Both the position numbers and the translations under genes were made by a program. The notes under the pieces were generated by a model. It saw only the letters and a program-made list of their open reading frames with translations. It did no database searches and was not told where the DNA came from. 64,000 nucleotides of DNA from Diphasiastrum complanatum. Its lineage: Eukaryota > Streptophyta > Lycopodiopsida > Lycopodiales > Lycopodiaceae. The DNA is taken from assembly GCA_029204225.1 (NCBI GenBank), contig CM055112.1:43368038-43432037 (forward strand), written 5' to 3'. Every line of letters starts with the position of its first letter. The stretch's first letter is position 1. Positions 43,224 to 54,800 of this stretch are shown one piece after another.

Positions 43224-46085
43224 ATGACGACAACAACGACGTTCACAGGACGAGGCGGAGTAGGAGGAGAAGTAGGCCTTCGTTTCAACCCCAACGACGA
43301 TCGTCATGGCAGCCTCTTCTTCTTCTTCCTCTCTGCCGATCGTTCTTCTCCTCCTCTTCCTCATCGATCTCTACTCCTTTTGTGGCCTCCTCGCCTCATC
43401 ATCAGACCCACAAATGAATACGCCCTCTCATCTCCTTCTGCTTCGCTCACTTGTACTACTGTTCTTGTTCGTCATTCCAGAGGTCGTCCTCGGATGGACG
43501 TCACCAGAAAGGAGGCACTGTGGATCAACAACAATCGGTTCAATCCTCGTTGGGTTCGTGCCAGGCTACCCGTCATGCTACAATTTCAACAACGGAAGCC
43601 ATCCGCTTTTTCAACACCTCGGGGCTCGGGTATGCTTATTATTTCTGTCATACTCTTTTTAACTCGCCAGCAGTCCGTGGCTGGCTGAGGGGAGATGAAT
43701 TTGTAGAGATGCTTAAATCCACATTGACAATCCTTAATCATGTTTCTGATGCATTCTGCTTTACCCTTAGGGCATGCAGGCAGACTGGTTAGAATTGAGG
43801 AGCTCTGGCAGGAGTTTTTCTCAGATCCATCGCAGTGGTGGGACAATAGATTGACTAAGGTGCGCCTCATTTCAGGCTGCACTTGCTTTGGCTAATCAAC
43901 TCTCACTTGAATTTTATTGTTGCTATGATATTATGGGTATGAAGCCGATGGGTTAGTGTAGTCATTTTCCTTAAGTTGAAGCTTTGACTGCGATCTGTAT
44001 AATGTTATGCAGAACAGTCCAAAGCACCCCGACTTTAAACATAAGAGGACGCTTGAGGGCCTATGGGTTGATGGTTGGCTGAATCCCCCCTGGGTAAAAG
44101 AAAAGATGGCTTCTATGACATTGGGTCATATACAATCTGGTGACGGATTGAGATCACGGTATGGTTTTAATCTCAAGTGTGCGGGTATGAGATTACCACA
44201 TGTCATCCTTTTTCTTGCTCTTTCAAAATTGACACTTGTTCATATTTCTTTATCATCATTATATGAATCATGCAGGGTGCCCGACTCCTTTTGCAATGGT
44301 GATAAGCTGAGCAAACTCTGTGAGGAGGGACGCTTGAAAGAGGCCCTACATATGTTGAAGCTCATGGTCCAGAAAACTACTAAACCTCCAATTCGAGCCT
44401 ATGTTTGCCTTTTGAAGGGGTGTTCCAGAAGGAAGGCCCTGGCGGAGGGCAAGCAAGTGCATGCCCTTATAGTTCAAAGTGTACTTGATTCAAATATTTT
44501 CTTAGCAAACACCCTTGTTCACATGTACTCCAAATGCGGTAGTGTGCTGCATGCACACAAAGTATTCAGCAACATGCCTCAACACGATGTGTATTCGTGG
44601 ACTGCTATCATCTCAGCATATGCTGACAGTGGAGAAGTTGAGGAGGCTATTAATTTATTTCAGCAAATGCAAGAGACAGGCTTAGCACCAGACAAGGTTC
44701 TGTTCGTTGTTGTCTTAAAAGCATGTGCCAGCCTAGCAGGCCTGGAACAGGGCAGACAGCTCCACTCCGACATCATAAAAAGAGGCTTTCAGTCGGATGT
44801 GATTGTGGGAAGCACCCTTGTTAACATGTATGCAAAATGCGGGTGCACAGAGGATGCCCGTGAACTGTTTGACAACATGAGTGAACGAAATGTGGTTTCA
44901 TGGAATGCGATGATTGCGGGATATGCACAGAATGGTCTTGGAAAGGAGGCCCTTGCCCTGTATGAGCAAATGAAACAGGAAGGCATGCAGCCAAACCATG
45001 TCACGTTTCTTCTTCTCCTAAAAGCATGTGCCAGCCTAGCGGCCCTGGAACAGGGCAAACAGCTCCACTCCGAGGTCATAAAAAGAGGCTTTCAGTCGGA
45101 CGTGGTTGTATGCAGCACCCTTGTTGACATGTATGCAAAATGCGGGTGCATAGAGGACGCCCGTGAACTGTTCGACAACTTGAGTGAACGAGATGTGGTT
45201 TCATGGAATGCGATGATTGCAGGATATGCACAGAATGGGCTTGGCAAGGAGGCCCTTGCACTGTATGAGCAAATGCAGAGGGAAGGCAAAAAACCTGATG
45301 AGGTCACATATACAAGTGTTCTCTCTGCATGTGCCCATTCTGGCTTAGTAGATCAAGGTCGTTATGTCTTTGATTCCATGTGTAAAAATCATGGTGTCAC
45401 ACCAACCAAGGAACACTATGCATGTATGGTTGATCTTCTAGGGCGTGCGGGGTACTTGGCCGATGCTGAGCTCTTTGTCAACAAAATGCCAATTCAGCCT
45501 GATAATGTGGTTTGGATGACTTTGCTTGGTGTTGCTAGAAACCAGGGCCATGTGGAGATAGGAAGACGTGCCTTTGATCATGTCGTGAAGTTGGAACCAA
45601 AAAATGCTGCACCTTATGTGCTGCTATCAAAAATCTATGCAGCTGCTGGTAGGAAGGAGGCAGGTGTGAAAAAAGTGCCTGGGCGCAGCTGGATCGAAAT
45701 TGATAACCAACTGCATGCCTTTGTTGTAGGTGATGCAACTCATCCACAAAGCAAGGAGATTCAGGCTGAACTGGATAGATTGGTGGGGTTGATGAAGAAG
45801 GCAGGGTATAAACCTAATTTAAGCTTTGTGCTGGAGGATGTGGAGGACGAGGAGAAGGAGAATGCTTTGTGTGGACATAGTGAGAAGCAGGCCATTGCTT
45901 TTGGGCTCATCAACACGCCTTTTGGGACACCTATTCGCATCAAAAAGAGTCTTAGGGTCTGCGGTGACTGTCACAATGCCACAAAGATCATCTCAAAAAT
46001 CGTTGGGCGTGACATCAGTGTAATGGATGCAGACAGATACCACCATTTTAAGGATGGCTTCTGTTCCTGTGGAGATTATTGGTGA
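43224..46085 (+). CDS. PPR-DYW organelle RNA editing factor with PDF-type N-terminal motif
   Basis: Three exons join in phase: 43224-43629, 43771-43859 and 44013-46085, giving about 855 residues. The ATG at 43224 has a good context (cgccATGa), and the N-terminus could be an organelle transit peptide. Exons 2 and 3 together encode LWQEFFSDPSQWWDNR and HPDFKHKRTLEGLW, with NPPWV, the PDF-type motif known from organellar single-stranded-DNA-binding (OSB) proteins. Exon 1 holds a second, degenerate copy (TRKEALWINNNRFNPRWVRA). PLS-type PPR repeats follow from about residue 270. They include a near-identical duplication of 101 residues (about 44717-45019 and 45020-45322). Then come E motifs, the PG box (PGRSWIEIDNQLHAFVVGD) and a DYW domain with HSE, CGDCH and a perfect DYW C-terminus. 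Such proteins convert C to U in chloroplast or mitochondrial transcripts. About a dozen residues seem missing at AAGRKEAGVKK in the E region. A hydrophobic stretch at 44185-44275 could be an unspliced intron (GTATGA to ATGCAG), but that splice would shift the frame. Confidence 0.9.
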
Positions 46086-46468
46086 TGATAAGTTGAAAAA
46101 AACTTATTTGGACAGGCAGAAAGGCTTGATTTGGGAGTTTTTTTGGCAGCCTTGATTGTCACACTTTCAACTTCACAATGATGGCCAAGGTTGATCACTC
46201 ATGAGTGTATTCTTATTGGTCTTTTGAAGACAATACAAGCCTTTGACCCCCATTTTCTCTCCATTTTTGCTTTTGAGGTTTTTTGTTGATGTGACTTTAT
46301 TGTAAGATTAACTTTCATTCATTCCTGGTTTACTTTGTCAGACTACTTTCCCTACCCAACAATTAATTTTTAGCCCTTTGTTTGGGAAATAGTATACCTT
46401 GTTTTCAAAGTGAGTCATAAGTTATTTAGCTTCATTTTCAAATCTTTAATGTGTGCGACATCTAATAC

Positions 46469-46553
<85 letters not shown>

Positions 46554-47058
46554 ACAATGAAATTTTCTATTGATCAACTAAGTATTGTTTTTAACATGTT
46601 TCACAATTTTTTTTCTAAACATGGATTAATGTTGTTATGCGTTTCAGGCAATGCTAGATAGATATTATTGTTTTGTACTGAACATAGTATGCAGTTTGTT
46701 TGCACTTCCTGCTATGTTTACATCACTATCTTGGATGGTTCCCCTAGATGACGTATAAGTTTTTTTTTTGGTTGGTAGTATTATTAAAATTTGGATTATT
46801 TTTCAGTGTTTGCTTTTTGGTGGTTAAAATTTTCTTGAAACAAATACGAGCCCTTGGCCGTTAATTTTGGAGCTATACATTTTAAAATTTTAGCTCTATA
46901 GTACTTTTTTGGTACTCTATTGTTGTATTGTTTTCGCATCGTTGCGTTGAGTCTTTTATGGTTGTGTCTGGGCTCAGTTTTTTCAACTTCTTTTGACGAC
47001 TTTTTTTAGTTTGTTTTTGGATCCTAGTGCTTGTTCTTCCCCTTGGTTCACCCTTGGC
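46086..47058. other. 3' flank of the PPR gene, with microsatellite
   Basis: No gene is seen. The CT/CA microsatellite at 46470-46556 lies inside. The inverted-repeat arm starts at 47059. Confidence 0.5.
46470..46556. repeat. (CT)n(CA)n compound microsatellite
   Basis: About 60 bp of CT pass directly into about 27 bp of CA. Confidence 0.98.
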
Positions 47059-47281
47059 CTGTTTTTTCTTGTTATCTCTCTAGCTTTCTCTCTCTAACTC
47101 GTGTTGAAGCTAATGCTAAAACACTGTAATCTTGTACTTTTAATCATTCTTTGATTCATTGCTATCATAGTCTATTGATTAGCATGCTAGATTGTGAATT
47201 AGCCATATCTTCTGAACTAGATCTTGTTGAACAATCTAGAATCAGGGTACTGTGACAATCACAAAGCTTAATCAAGATCAG

Positions 47282-47920
47282 TCACTCTTCTGGACATTCC
47301 CCACATGTGTGAATTATGGAATTTTCAACAATAATCACCTTATTAGTAAAAGGAATGTAAACGTTGTAGGCTTTAGTCACCTCACTAAATCCAACAAATA
47401 TACCTTTCCTTGAAGATGGATCCTCCTTTGTCCTATCATCAAGAGTTATATTGACATAGCAAGTACATCCAAAAGTTTTAAGAAGGTTGACACTCGGCCT
47501 CCTCTTGAATAGCATCTCAAAATGTGTTCTTCCATCCAATATGGCACTCGGCCACCTATTGCATAGAAATTAAGGACACAACAAAGCTTGATCCCAAAAT
47601 GGTTTTGGAAGATTAGCACCTAACCTCGTGGCTTTGGCACTTTCACATAAAGTCCTATTCATCATCTCGGCCATTCCATTTTGATGTGATGTCTTTGGAG
47701 TTGTGTACTCCCTTTTGATCCCATGCTCATCACAAAAAGCCTTGAACTTGGTAGATATGTACTCTCCATCATTGTCACTCCTCAAGCATTTTATCTTTGT
47801 AGAAAATTGGTTCTCCCTGCATTCTTGAACTTCACAAAGACATCATACACTTCATCTTTGCTCTTTAGCAGATAGATCTAACAAAATCTACTAACATCAT
47901 GAATGAAAGTTACATACATC
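47282..47920 (-). pseudogene. copia integrase fragment (mirror copy)
   Basis: It has the same blocks as 1764-2402: LRSDNDGEY, HQNGMAEMMNRT, FGCTCYVNI and KGIFVGFSE. The TAA in the middle is conserved between the two copies, so that stop predates the duplication. Differences such as TPRTP/TPKTS and GVAE/GMAE show some divergence since. Confidence 0.88.
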
Positions 47921-49099
47921 TTAGCTCACCCACCTGCCCTTAACCAAGGACACTAGTACCTTAATCTAAGACACCTACCCTTAATACTAAGGGTATCCCT
48001 TATTCAAGGGTCACGTGACTCCATACCTCCAACTAAGGTATAAGTGTCTGCCCTTATCCAAGGGCACATACCCTTAATCCTAAGGGTACCTTGCCATTTA
48101 GCCCCCAACACTAAATGGACTATTAGGGGTCTGAAGTACTGCTAGTTACATAGGTATGTAACAAATGTTCTCCCACGAGTAGTGTCTCGCTTACTAGCGG
48201 ACTTCTTTGATCTCTGTGGATCCTGCTTACAAAATTGTCTCACTTTGGCGGACTTTTTCTTTTCTGTATTTTGTCTATCCGTGTTTGTATATTTTGATGT
48301 ATCTAGCAATTGCATACATTCAGAGAAGCATTTCTGATCAGATAGATTAAACAATCTATAACTAATCATGGATTACAAGAATGGTGGATTAGGCACGTCC
48401 TAACGCTCTTCTATTAATGTCACCATATCATATCAGAGATTTGTACTTCATGGTACTTGTTTGATCTTCCTAGTCCTTTGGAGTGCAAAGGATTTCGTGT
48501 CACGAAGATTTTCATGTCATTTGACTTTCTCCTGTTGTGTCGCTGACAGTTTCCTTTGTCGTTTGACCTTCTCCTGTTGTTCGTGCTATTCGCGAACATT
48601 TTGTTTTTGTGTCTTTTTGTCAGATTGGGAGTCGAGAGCTAGCAGAGCTTTGGTAACATAAACATTTGGTTTTTTCAATTTCAATGGGAAGATGGCACTC
48701 ATATTTGGAGATGGTGTTCATATTTTCATTCCAATGTGAAGATGGGATTCATATTTGGAGATGACACTCATATTTTCATTCCAGTGGAGGGAATGCATAT
48801 TCAAGCATTTTGTTTTTTTTTCCTAATTCGAATTCGGGAATGGTGGGCATATTCTATATCCAATGAGAAGACTGCCCTCTTCATAACCAATGGAGGGAAT
48901 ATAATTTTGAATTTAGACAAGTTAGATTGTGAACAGTTCAGAGTTCTTATTTGTAACTGTAGACACTATAGTTAGATTATTGGGAGTTGGGGAGGCCTCC
49001 GTAGTGGTGGGGGCAAGCAAATAAACAATATTGTTTTTTTTGTTTTGATTTTTTTTTATCCTACATGGCATTCCTTAAGGGTCTTTTTGATATTGAGAA

Positions 49100-49248
49100 C
49101 TCCTCTAATGCTAACTCTTGATGAGGATGGTGTTGATGCTAAAATCACAAATTATGATGCTTTTGTGATGTCTTCATGTTTGAGTTCTATTGTTGGAGAT
49201 ATTGATCCTTGGTGGATTGATAGTGGAGCAAGCTCACACATGACTTGA
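49100..49248 (+). pseudogene. copia gag-protease junction fragment (mirror copy)
   Basis: It reads an acidic linker and DPWWIDSGASSHMT before TGA. It is the plus-strand mirror of 433-585. Confidence 0.78.
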
Positions 49249-49777
49249 GAGGTTGATTGAGTGAAATTTTGGTGCTAAGTTGTAAGTGGGTTGGAAAACT
49301 TGTGAGCAAGGATGTGTTCCCAGTCTCAGAGATTCCTAGATATGTATTTTACTCAAGAGAAATAAATTCTTCTATAGCTGAGTTACAAGATTCTCAGTGA
49401 GATATGAGAGTAACATATGCGAATTTTGGAGGAATCTGCCAGATAAGAACATAAGTTTTTGTACTGGGTCATAGCACAATGTACTTGTAAATACAAGTTT
49501 CATTTAAATGTAATTGAAGTTTTATTGGTTATGTATTTACAATGATGATACTTGGTATATTGATTTATATAATCTTTTAACGCATGGAACATTTCCTAGG
49601 CATTTTAAAAAGTCCCAACGTTGTCAACTGATTTGGCAATCACATACTTTCCAAGTTATTGAGCGCTAGTTGTATAAACGCGACCATGACCAAGTTTTGC
49701 GACAATGTGTTCAATCAAAAGATGTGCGGACTATTATTGATTAAGCATATTTAGAATCCGCGGGAGGACATTTCGCC

Positions 49778-50215
49778 TTGAAATCACAAAATGAAAGATT
49801 TTACAAGCGGGCTTTTGGTGACCAAGGCTTTGGAAAGACTCTGAAGCAAGCATCACGATCTTGGTACAAGAAGCTCGACAATCTTTTGAAGTTTCTAGAC
49901 TTCATTTCTACACAACCAAACTGTAATGTCTATATAAACAAAGTGGGAAGAAGTTTTGTGAGTCTAACTATTTTTGTAGATGACTCCCTTATGATAGGGA
50001 AATCTTTGATGTTGATCATAGAAACGAAGAGTCAAATATTTGCAAGTTATGAATCATAGATTTGGGAGAAGCAACAAAATGCCTTGGGCTAGAGATCAAA
50101 AGAGATAAAAGTAGAAGAGTAATGCATCTGAGTCAATCAGAATATGCCGAGAAGGTGTTGAAGCACCACCGAATGATGGACTATAAAGAAAAGGCCACAC
50201 CAATGTGAAGAATTG
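49778..50215 (+). pseudogene. copia RT fragment
   Basis: LKQASRSWYKKLDNLLKF, NCNVYINKVGRSFVSLTIF and VDDSLMIGKS correspond to the RVT_2 palm with the VDD box. After TAG at about 50057, other frames give MHLSQSEYAEKVLK-like sequence to about 50215. It is isolated from any gag or integrase. Confidence 0.82.
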
Positions 50216-50219
50216 AAAA

Positions 50220-50936
50220 ATATTATCTATGTTAGATATAGGGGTCTTATGTTTTTTATATCAAGCATCTAGGTGTAGGATGTTGATAGGACCAAATTTG
50301 GCATAGATGGCAAATTATCCATTTCCACTTGTAATGCCACTATTTAGCCAAAATAGAGTAAGAGGCTAAACTCGTGCCAATTAGAGTGTAGACAAGTGTA
50401 ATACTTTTGTTTGATGAAATTTAAGAGGTCCAATAGGATTTAGAGGTGGAACCTTGAAGGGTCCAATAGAATTTGAGGTTTGCTTGAAAATGGTCCAATA
50501 GAATTTAGAGGTGAATGGATCAATGGTCCAATAGGATTAAGAGGTGAAAAAATGTGGTCCAATCATAGTTATGCATAGTGGTAGCTCGTGGATCTACTAG
50601 TATCATTGTACTCCTCATATGGATCTAATTGATTTTGAGATTGTGTGGATTTTGTGAGTAATTGGTTTTCTAGCTTTCTCTCTCTACCCGAGAGCTCATG
50701 ATGATTTTATCTCTCTACCCGAGGAGAGCAGCTTGTTTTTACTTAGATTATTTTTTGAACACTTCCTACACGTGTGAGTGACAGTTGGAATTGATTGAAT
50801 GCATGTAGTAGTGTGTTTTTACCATAGAATCAAAGATAGATCTTGAATCTCAATCTAGTCTTGATCTTGGTGCATCTACACACCTTAGGAGATCACAAGT
50901 ACATGTGGTGGACATTCCACTTGTGTGAAATCATCA
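50220..50936 (+). repeat. Probable copia LTR (plus)
   Basis: It precedes the primer site at 50937. It contains five variations of gtccaatagRattYagaggt at about 50430-50560, an internal short tandem repeat. The start is not defined; TGTTGATAGGACC near 50281 is a candidate. Confidence 0.55.
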
Positions 50937-50949
50937 TGGTATCAGATCC
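50937..50949 (+). promoter_or_regulatory. Primer-binding site
   Basis: TGGTATCAGATCC is close to the tRNA-Met complement. A leader of about 730 bp separates it from the gag start. Confidence 0.7.
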
Positions 50950-51683
50950 TACCTAAGGTTACTATGGATTTTGATCCATTTGAGTGAAAACTATTTATCA
51001 ATCTTGAGCTAGAGTTTGTCAAGATCCATTTTCCTAGCTATCTTGTCTAATTTTGGATCAAAAGAGATCAATAGGGGCATTGATTGGGTCTGACCTGGTG
51101 CTGTACGGAATCAGGTGCTCAGACATGTGTGAGGAACATCCAATTTCAGATTGAGAGTTCTCTCTCATGCTTGATCCATTTATCTTGCTTGATAGCTTGT
51201 TTTGAAGCTAGTTTTTGTTGCAATCAATTTCATTCCATTTGGTTGAGCCAATCAGAAGTTATAAGCTTTTGAAGAGGGTTAGGTAGGGCACCTAGACCTG
51301 GGTGGACACATTTGGTTTGGTCAAGAGATCGCTTGTTAGATCTCTGTTCACAGTTATATGGTTACCAATCTCATCTATAGGTGATCTAGACATTGTTTTG
51401 TGATCATAGCCAATTTGTTTCATGCAATATCATTGAGTTTGAGTCAAATTTGGTTACGTAGTGTATTTCACACGTGCTAAGAGTAAATGATCCTAACTTT
51501 GTCTATAGTCCATCATTTGATGTGAGATCGATCTTGTTTTAGAGAGATTTGTGTAGCTAGTGAGAATCAATTCACAAGTAGTTGCAAGATCTTTCATAGG
51601 AGGAGATAGTACCTCATTATTGGATCCTATTGAGAGTGTGTAGCAACATTTATTGTTCATCATTTGAGTTTTCTTCACTTCAA

Positions 51684-52709
51684 ATGGCTTCAATGAGTTC
51701 ATCTTTGTTTGAACCAAGTGAAAGATTGTCCACTTCAAACTATTCAATTTGGAAGATGAGGATGGAGTCCATCTTGATCCTTCAAGATGTGATGGACATT
51801 GTTCTTGGCCTTGAAGAAGAACCACAAGTTCTTCAAGAGGTTCAAAAATACAAAAAGAGAGCTAGGATGGCTCTCCACTACATTAAGATGAATGTCTCTA
51901 ATGAGATATTGAGGGAGATAGGTACTTGTACAACATCCAAAGAAGCTTGGGATTGTCTCAAGTCTATCTATGAGGCTAAGAACACCTCTAGGCTCCTCAC
52001 TCTTAGAAATCAAATATTTCAAAGTAGCCAAAAGAGTGATGAGAGTGCATCTAGTTATGTTATGAGAGTAAAAGATATTCATAGAGAGCTTGCTTGCATT
52101 GGTGATTCCATCAATCAAAATGAGCTAGTCCAAGTCATTCTCAATGGCTTGAGAAGTGAATTTGATAACCTTGTCCAATCCTATGCCATTAAGGAGGAGC
52201 TACCAAGTTTGGAGGCTCTCCAAATTGTGCTAATTTCTAAAGAATCAAGACAAGAGTATAAGCTCTTGAGGATGGACAAGCTTTCACTCATAATGATGGC
52301 AAAGCTGGACAAGCACAAAGGGAGGAGCAAGAACCAATTTCAACAATTCTCAAGCAAGGACAAAGCCAAATCCAAAGACAAAGATGAGGAGGAAGATGAT
52401 TCCTCTAATGCTTCATCATCCAAGCTCAAGAAGAAGAAGATTAAGTGCTTTTATTGTGGCAATAAAGGCCATTATGCCACCAATCACTTCAAGAAGAAGA
52501 ATCAACTCAAGCAAGCCAACATCACCAATGAGAAGGAAGACACTATTGCAAGTAATGGAGAGGGATCTCTTATGGTCTCTAGCTTCTCATCCACTCCTTT
52601 CAAGAAGGACGGCTTATGGTATATTGATAGTGGAGCCTCTTCACATATGTGTAGCTCTAAGGATTCTTTCTCTTCTATTGCACCTTATGCATTAGGGTCG
52701 AAACAATAG
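51684..52709 (+). CDS. copia Gag with start of protease (longest intact gag)
   Basis: This is an uninterrupted ORF. I prefer ATG 51684 to the upstream in-frame ATG 51630 because MASMSSSLFEPSERLST is how related Gag N-termini begin. The UBN2 Gag domain is complete: NYSIWKMRMESILILQ, ARMALHYIKMNVSNEILREI, SASSYVMRVKDIHRELACIG and LVQVILNGLRSEFDNLV. The zinc knuckle reads CFYCGNKGHYATNH, so the last Cys of CCHC is His. The protease motif WYIDSGASSHM is intact, but the frame ends at TAG 52707-52709 about 25 residues later. The rest of pol is missing, and a leader fragment of another element follows. Confidence 0.88.
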   Translation: MASMSSSLFEPSERLSTSNYSIWKMRMESILILQDVMDIVLGLEEEPQVLQEVQKYKKRARMALHYIKMNVSNEILREIGTCTTSKEAWDCLKSIYEAKNTSRLLTLRNQIFQSSQKSDESASSYVMRVKDIHRELACIGDSINQNELVQVILNGLRSEFDNLVQSYAIKEELPSLEALQIVLISKESRQEYKLLRMDKLSLIMMAKLDKHKGRSKNQFQQFSSKDKAKSKDKDEEEDDSSNASSSKLKKKKIKCFYCGNKGHYATNHFKKKNQLKQANITNEKEDTIASNGEGSLMVSSFSSTPFKKDGLWYIDSGASSHMCSSKDSFSSIAPYALGSKQ

Positions 52710-52880
52710 AGTGTCAGGCCACCAATGAGCGAGACACTGATCATCTCGCTTTAAAAATTCAAGCTAATAATACAATTGCTCTCTCTTGTCTATCTCCTTG
52801 TTTTCTGTTGTCTTGATTGCTAGAATGATTTCTGTTCTGTGATCTATAGTCGCGTGTCGAGGATCTCACAAGCTTCAAGA
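52703..52880. repeat. Leader fragment, direct repeat of 55325-55487
   Basis: Shared words include gagcRagacact, ttgctctctcttgtc and gattgctagaatgatttctg. On the minus strand it encodes AIKTTENKEIDKREQLYY, matching the start of the minus-strand element behind the LTR at 55498. It is therefore an inverted-orientation leader piece. Confidence 0.75.
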
Positions 52881-52929
52881 AAATTCAAAAGAAACAAATC
52901 TGTTCGCGATACAAAAACCGTTCGCAACA

Positions 52930-52941
52930 TGATATCAGAGC
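52930..52941 (+). promoter_or_regulatory. Primer-binding site (variant)
   Basis: TGATATCAGAGC, one base from the common TGGTATCAGAGC. Gag begins 64 bases downstream at 52994. Confidence 0.65.
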
Positions 52942-52993
52942 AGCCAGATTATCACTACTGATATTTGAACAATGATTTTCTAGGCAACACAAT

Positions 52994-54316
52994 ATGGCTA
53001 CAATGATCCAGACAAGAATAGCCATCAGTCTTGATGGCGCAAACTACAGGATATGGAAAGTCAAAATCAAAACACTTCTAAAGGGCAAAGACATCTGGTC
53101 GGTGACCGAACTCTCAGAGGTGCAGCCTCTAGAGGGAGACCCGAGGAGAGCTGAATGGATCAGAAAGGATGAACGTGCACTGACGATCATCGTTTCGTCC
53201 ATCAACGAAAATCTACTCATGTAGGTTGAAGACTGTGAAAGTAGCCATGCAGCATTAAAAAGATTAAAACAAAAGTACAAAGTGAGGACTGCAGTTTCAG
53301 TGATGCATCTTCACAATCAACTGCAATTCAAACGATGGGATAGCAACCAGTTGGACTAGTACGTTAAGAAGATTAGAACGATCTTTGCTCAACTCACTGC
53401 ATCAGGATAGGAGCACCAGGTCCCAACACCACTACAGTTGATATACTTCATGAAGTCTCTACCTACGTCCTATCAGCCATTGAGAATGCTCATACTGAGT
53501 CTACCAGATATGACATTCGACAAAGCAATCAGTCTTATCACTGATGAGAGACTGATGAGGGACAAAGGAGAAGAAAGTAGTGATCAAGAGAAAGCTCTTT
53601 TCACAAAAGGAAAGAAGAAGAACAATAACAAACCCAAATTCGACAAGACAAAGTCCTCGAATCAGCAATTTTCTTCTTGTGATCACTGTTACAAACCAGG
53701 CCATACAGCCAACAAATGCTGGTTCAATCCAGCAATACCTTGCATGCACTACAAAAAAAAGGGGCACATTGCATACGATTGCAAATTTAACCCAAAAAGA
53801 AAGAACAAAGATGAGAAAGCAAATGTTGCAGAGTCATCCAAAGATGCAGATAGAGGTGATGAAGCCTTCACAATACTTGATGAATCTTCAACAAGCTACA
53901 CTGAACAGGACTACGATGTAGTCATTGATTCAGGAGCAATATCACACATCACCTGCAATAAGAAAATCTTGATCGATTTCAGAGAACTCGAAAACAACAG
54001 AGCAATGATTCTAGGTGATGGGAGCAGACACGATGTCAAAGGCATTGGGACTCTATAGTTATGAATATTGTCAGGTCAAGCAGAGCTACTAGGAGCACTC
54101 TACGTGTCTTCACTGAGAAAAGATATATTATCAGTCTCCAAGATGGCATATCCTGGAATTCGAGTTTTATTCGATGGCAATATATGCCACATGATCGAGA
54201 AAACAACAAACAAATTACTGACGGTTGGATGTAGAGAAGGAAATACCTACCGAGCCAAGATAATCAACAATTCTGATAGCATATTAAATGCATCAGAGAA
54301 TGAATATCAGCTCTGA
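52994..54316 (+). pseudogene. Second copia gag-protease, decayed
   Basis: The N-terminus is ISLDGANYRIWKVKIKTLLK, a different Gag family from that at 51684. Stops occur at 53222, 53359 and 53408. The C-terminal part (53438-54058) has knuckles CDHCYKPGHTANKC and CMHYKKKGHIAYDC; the second has lost one Cys. The protease motif is VIDSGAISHITC. After TAG at 54056-54058 the protease continues (LGALYVSSLRKDILSVSKMA) to 54316. Integrase and most of RT are absent. Confidence 0.85.
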
Positions 54317-54329
54317 AGCCACACCAATG

Positions 54330-54800
54330 ATAGCTGGTGCCAAGTTGACAAAGTAAGATTTCCCAAAAATAGAGGAAGAAAAACAGAAGATGGAAGGTAT
54401 ACCCTACCAAAATCTAATCGGTAGTCTGATGTACCTTACAATTTGTACCAGACTTGATTTGGCTTTCTCTGTTTATGCTTTAAGCCAATTATGAAATTAT
54501 GAGTCAGATTTTTAAAAATTATGAAATCACAAATCTAGGAGAAGCAACAAAATGCCTCAGGCTGGAGATCATAAGAGATCGAATAAAAGACGAAATGCAC
54601 TTGAGTCAGTCTGAATATGCTGAAAAAGTGCTGAAGCAGTATCACATGATGGATTGCAAAAAAGAAGCCACACCAATGATAGCCAGTGCCAAGTTGACGA
54701 AGCAAGATTGCCCAAAAACAGAGGAAGAAAAATAGAAGACGGAAGGTATACCCTACTAAAACCCAATCGGTAGTTTGATGTACCTTACAATTTGTACCAG
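54330..54800 (+). pseudogene. copia RT tail fragments, partly duplicated
   Basis: MSQIFKNYEITNLGEATKCL and LSQSEYAEKVLKQYHMMDCK (54499-54735) are the end of the RVT_2 domain. A preceding piece at 54324-54440 carries the same gccacaccaatgatagc... taccctacc sequence as 54666-54780, so about 110 bp is duplicated around the RT tail. Confidence 0.75.

Larger units (their letters stand above)
47059..49680. repeat. Right arm of the 2.6-kb inverted repeat
   Basis: Reverse complement of 1-2624. It includes the TAAGGG minisatellite (about 47926-48085), the integrase piece on the minus strand and the protease scrap on the plus strand. The outer boundary at 49680 passes into RT sequence of another copia copy. 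Confidence 0.93.

Noticed and set aside
43306-43662. ORF starting MAASSSSSSLPIVLLLLFLI that looks like a signal-peptide protein
   Set aside because: It overlaps exon 1 of the PPR gene in another frame. The frame from 43224 joins exons 2 and 3 in phase and gives the PDF motif; this one does not.
44789-45307. Minus-strand ORFs opposite the PPR repeats
   Set aside because: They are shadows of the repeated PPR triplets and mirror the duplication.
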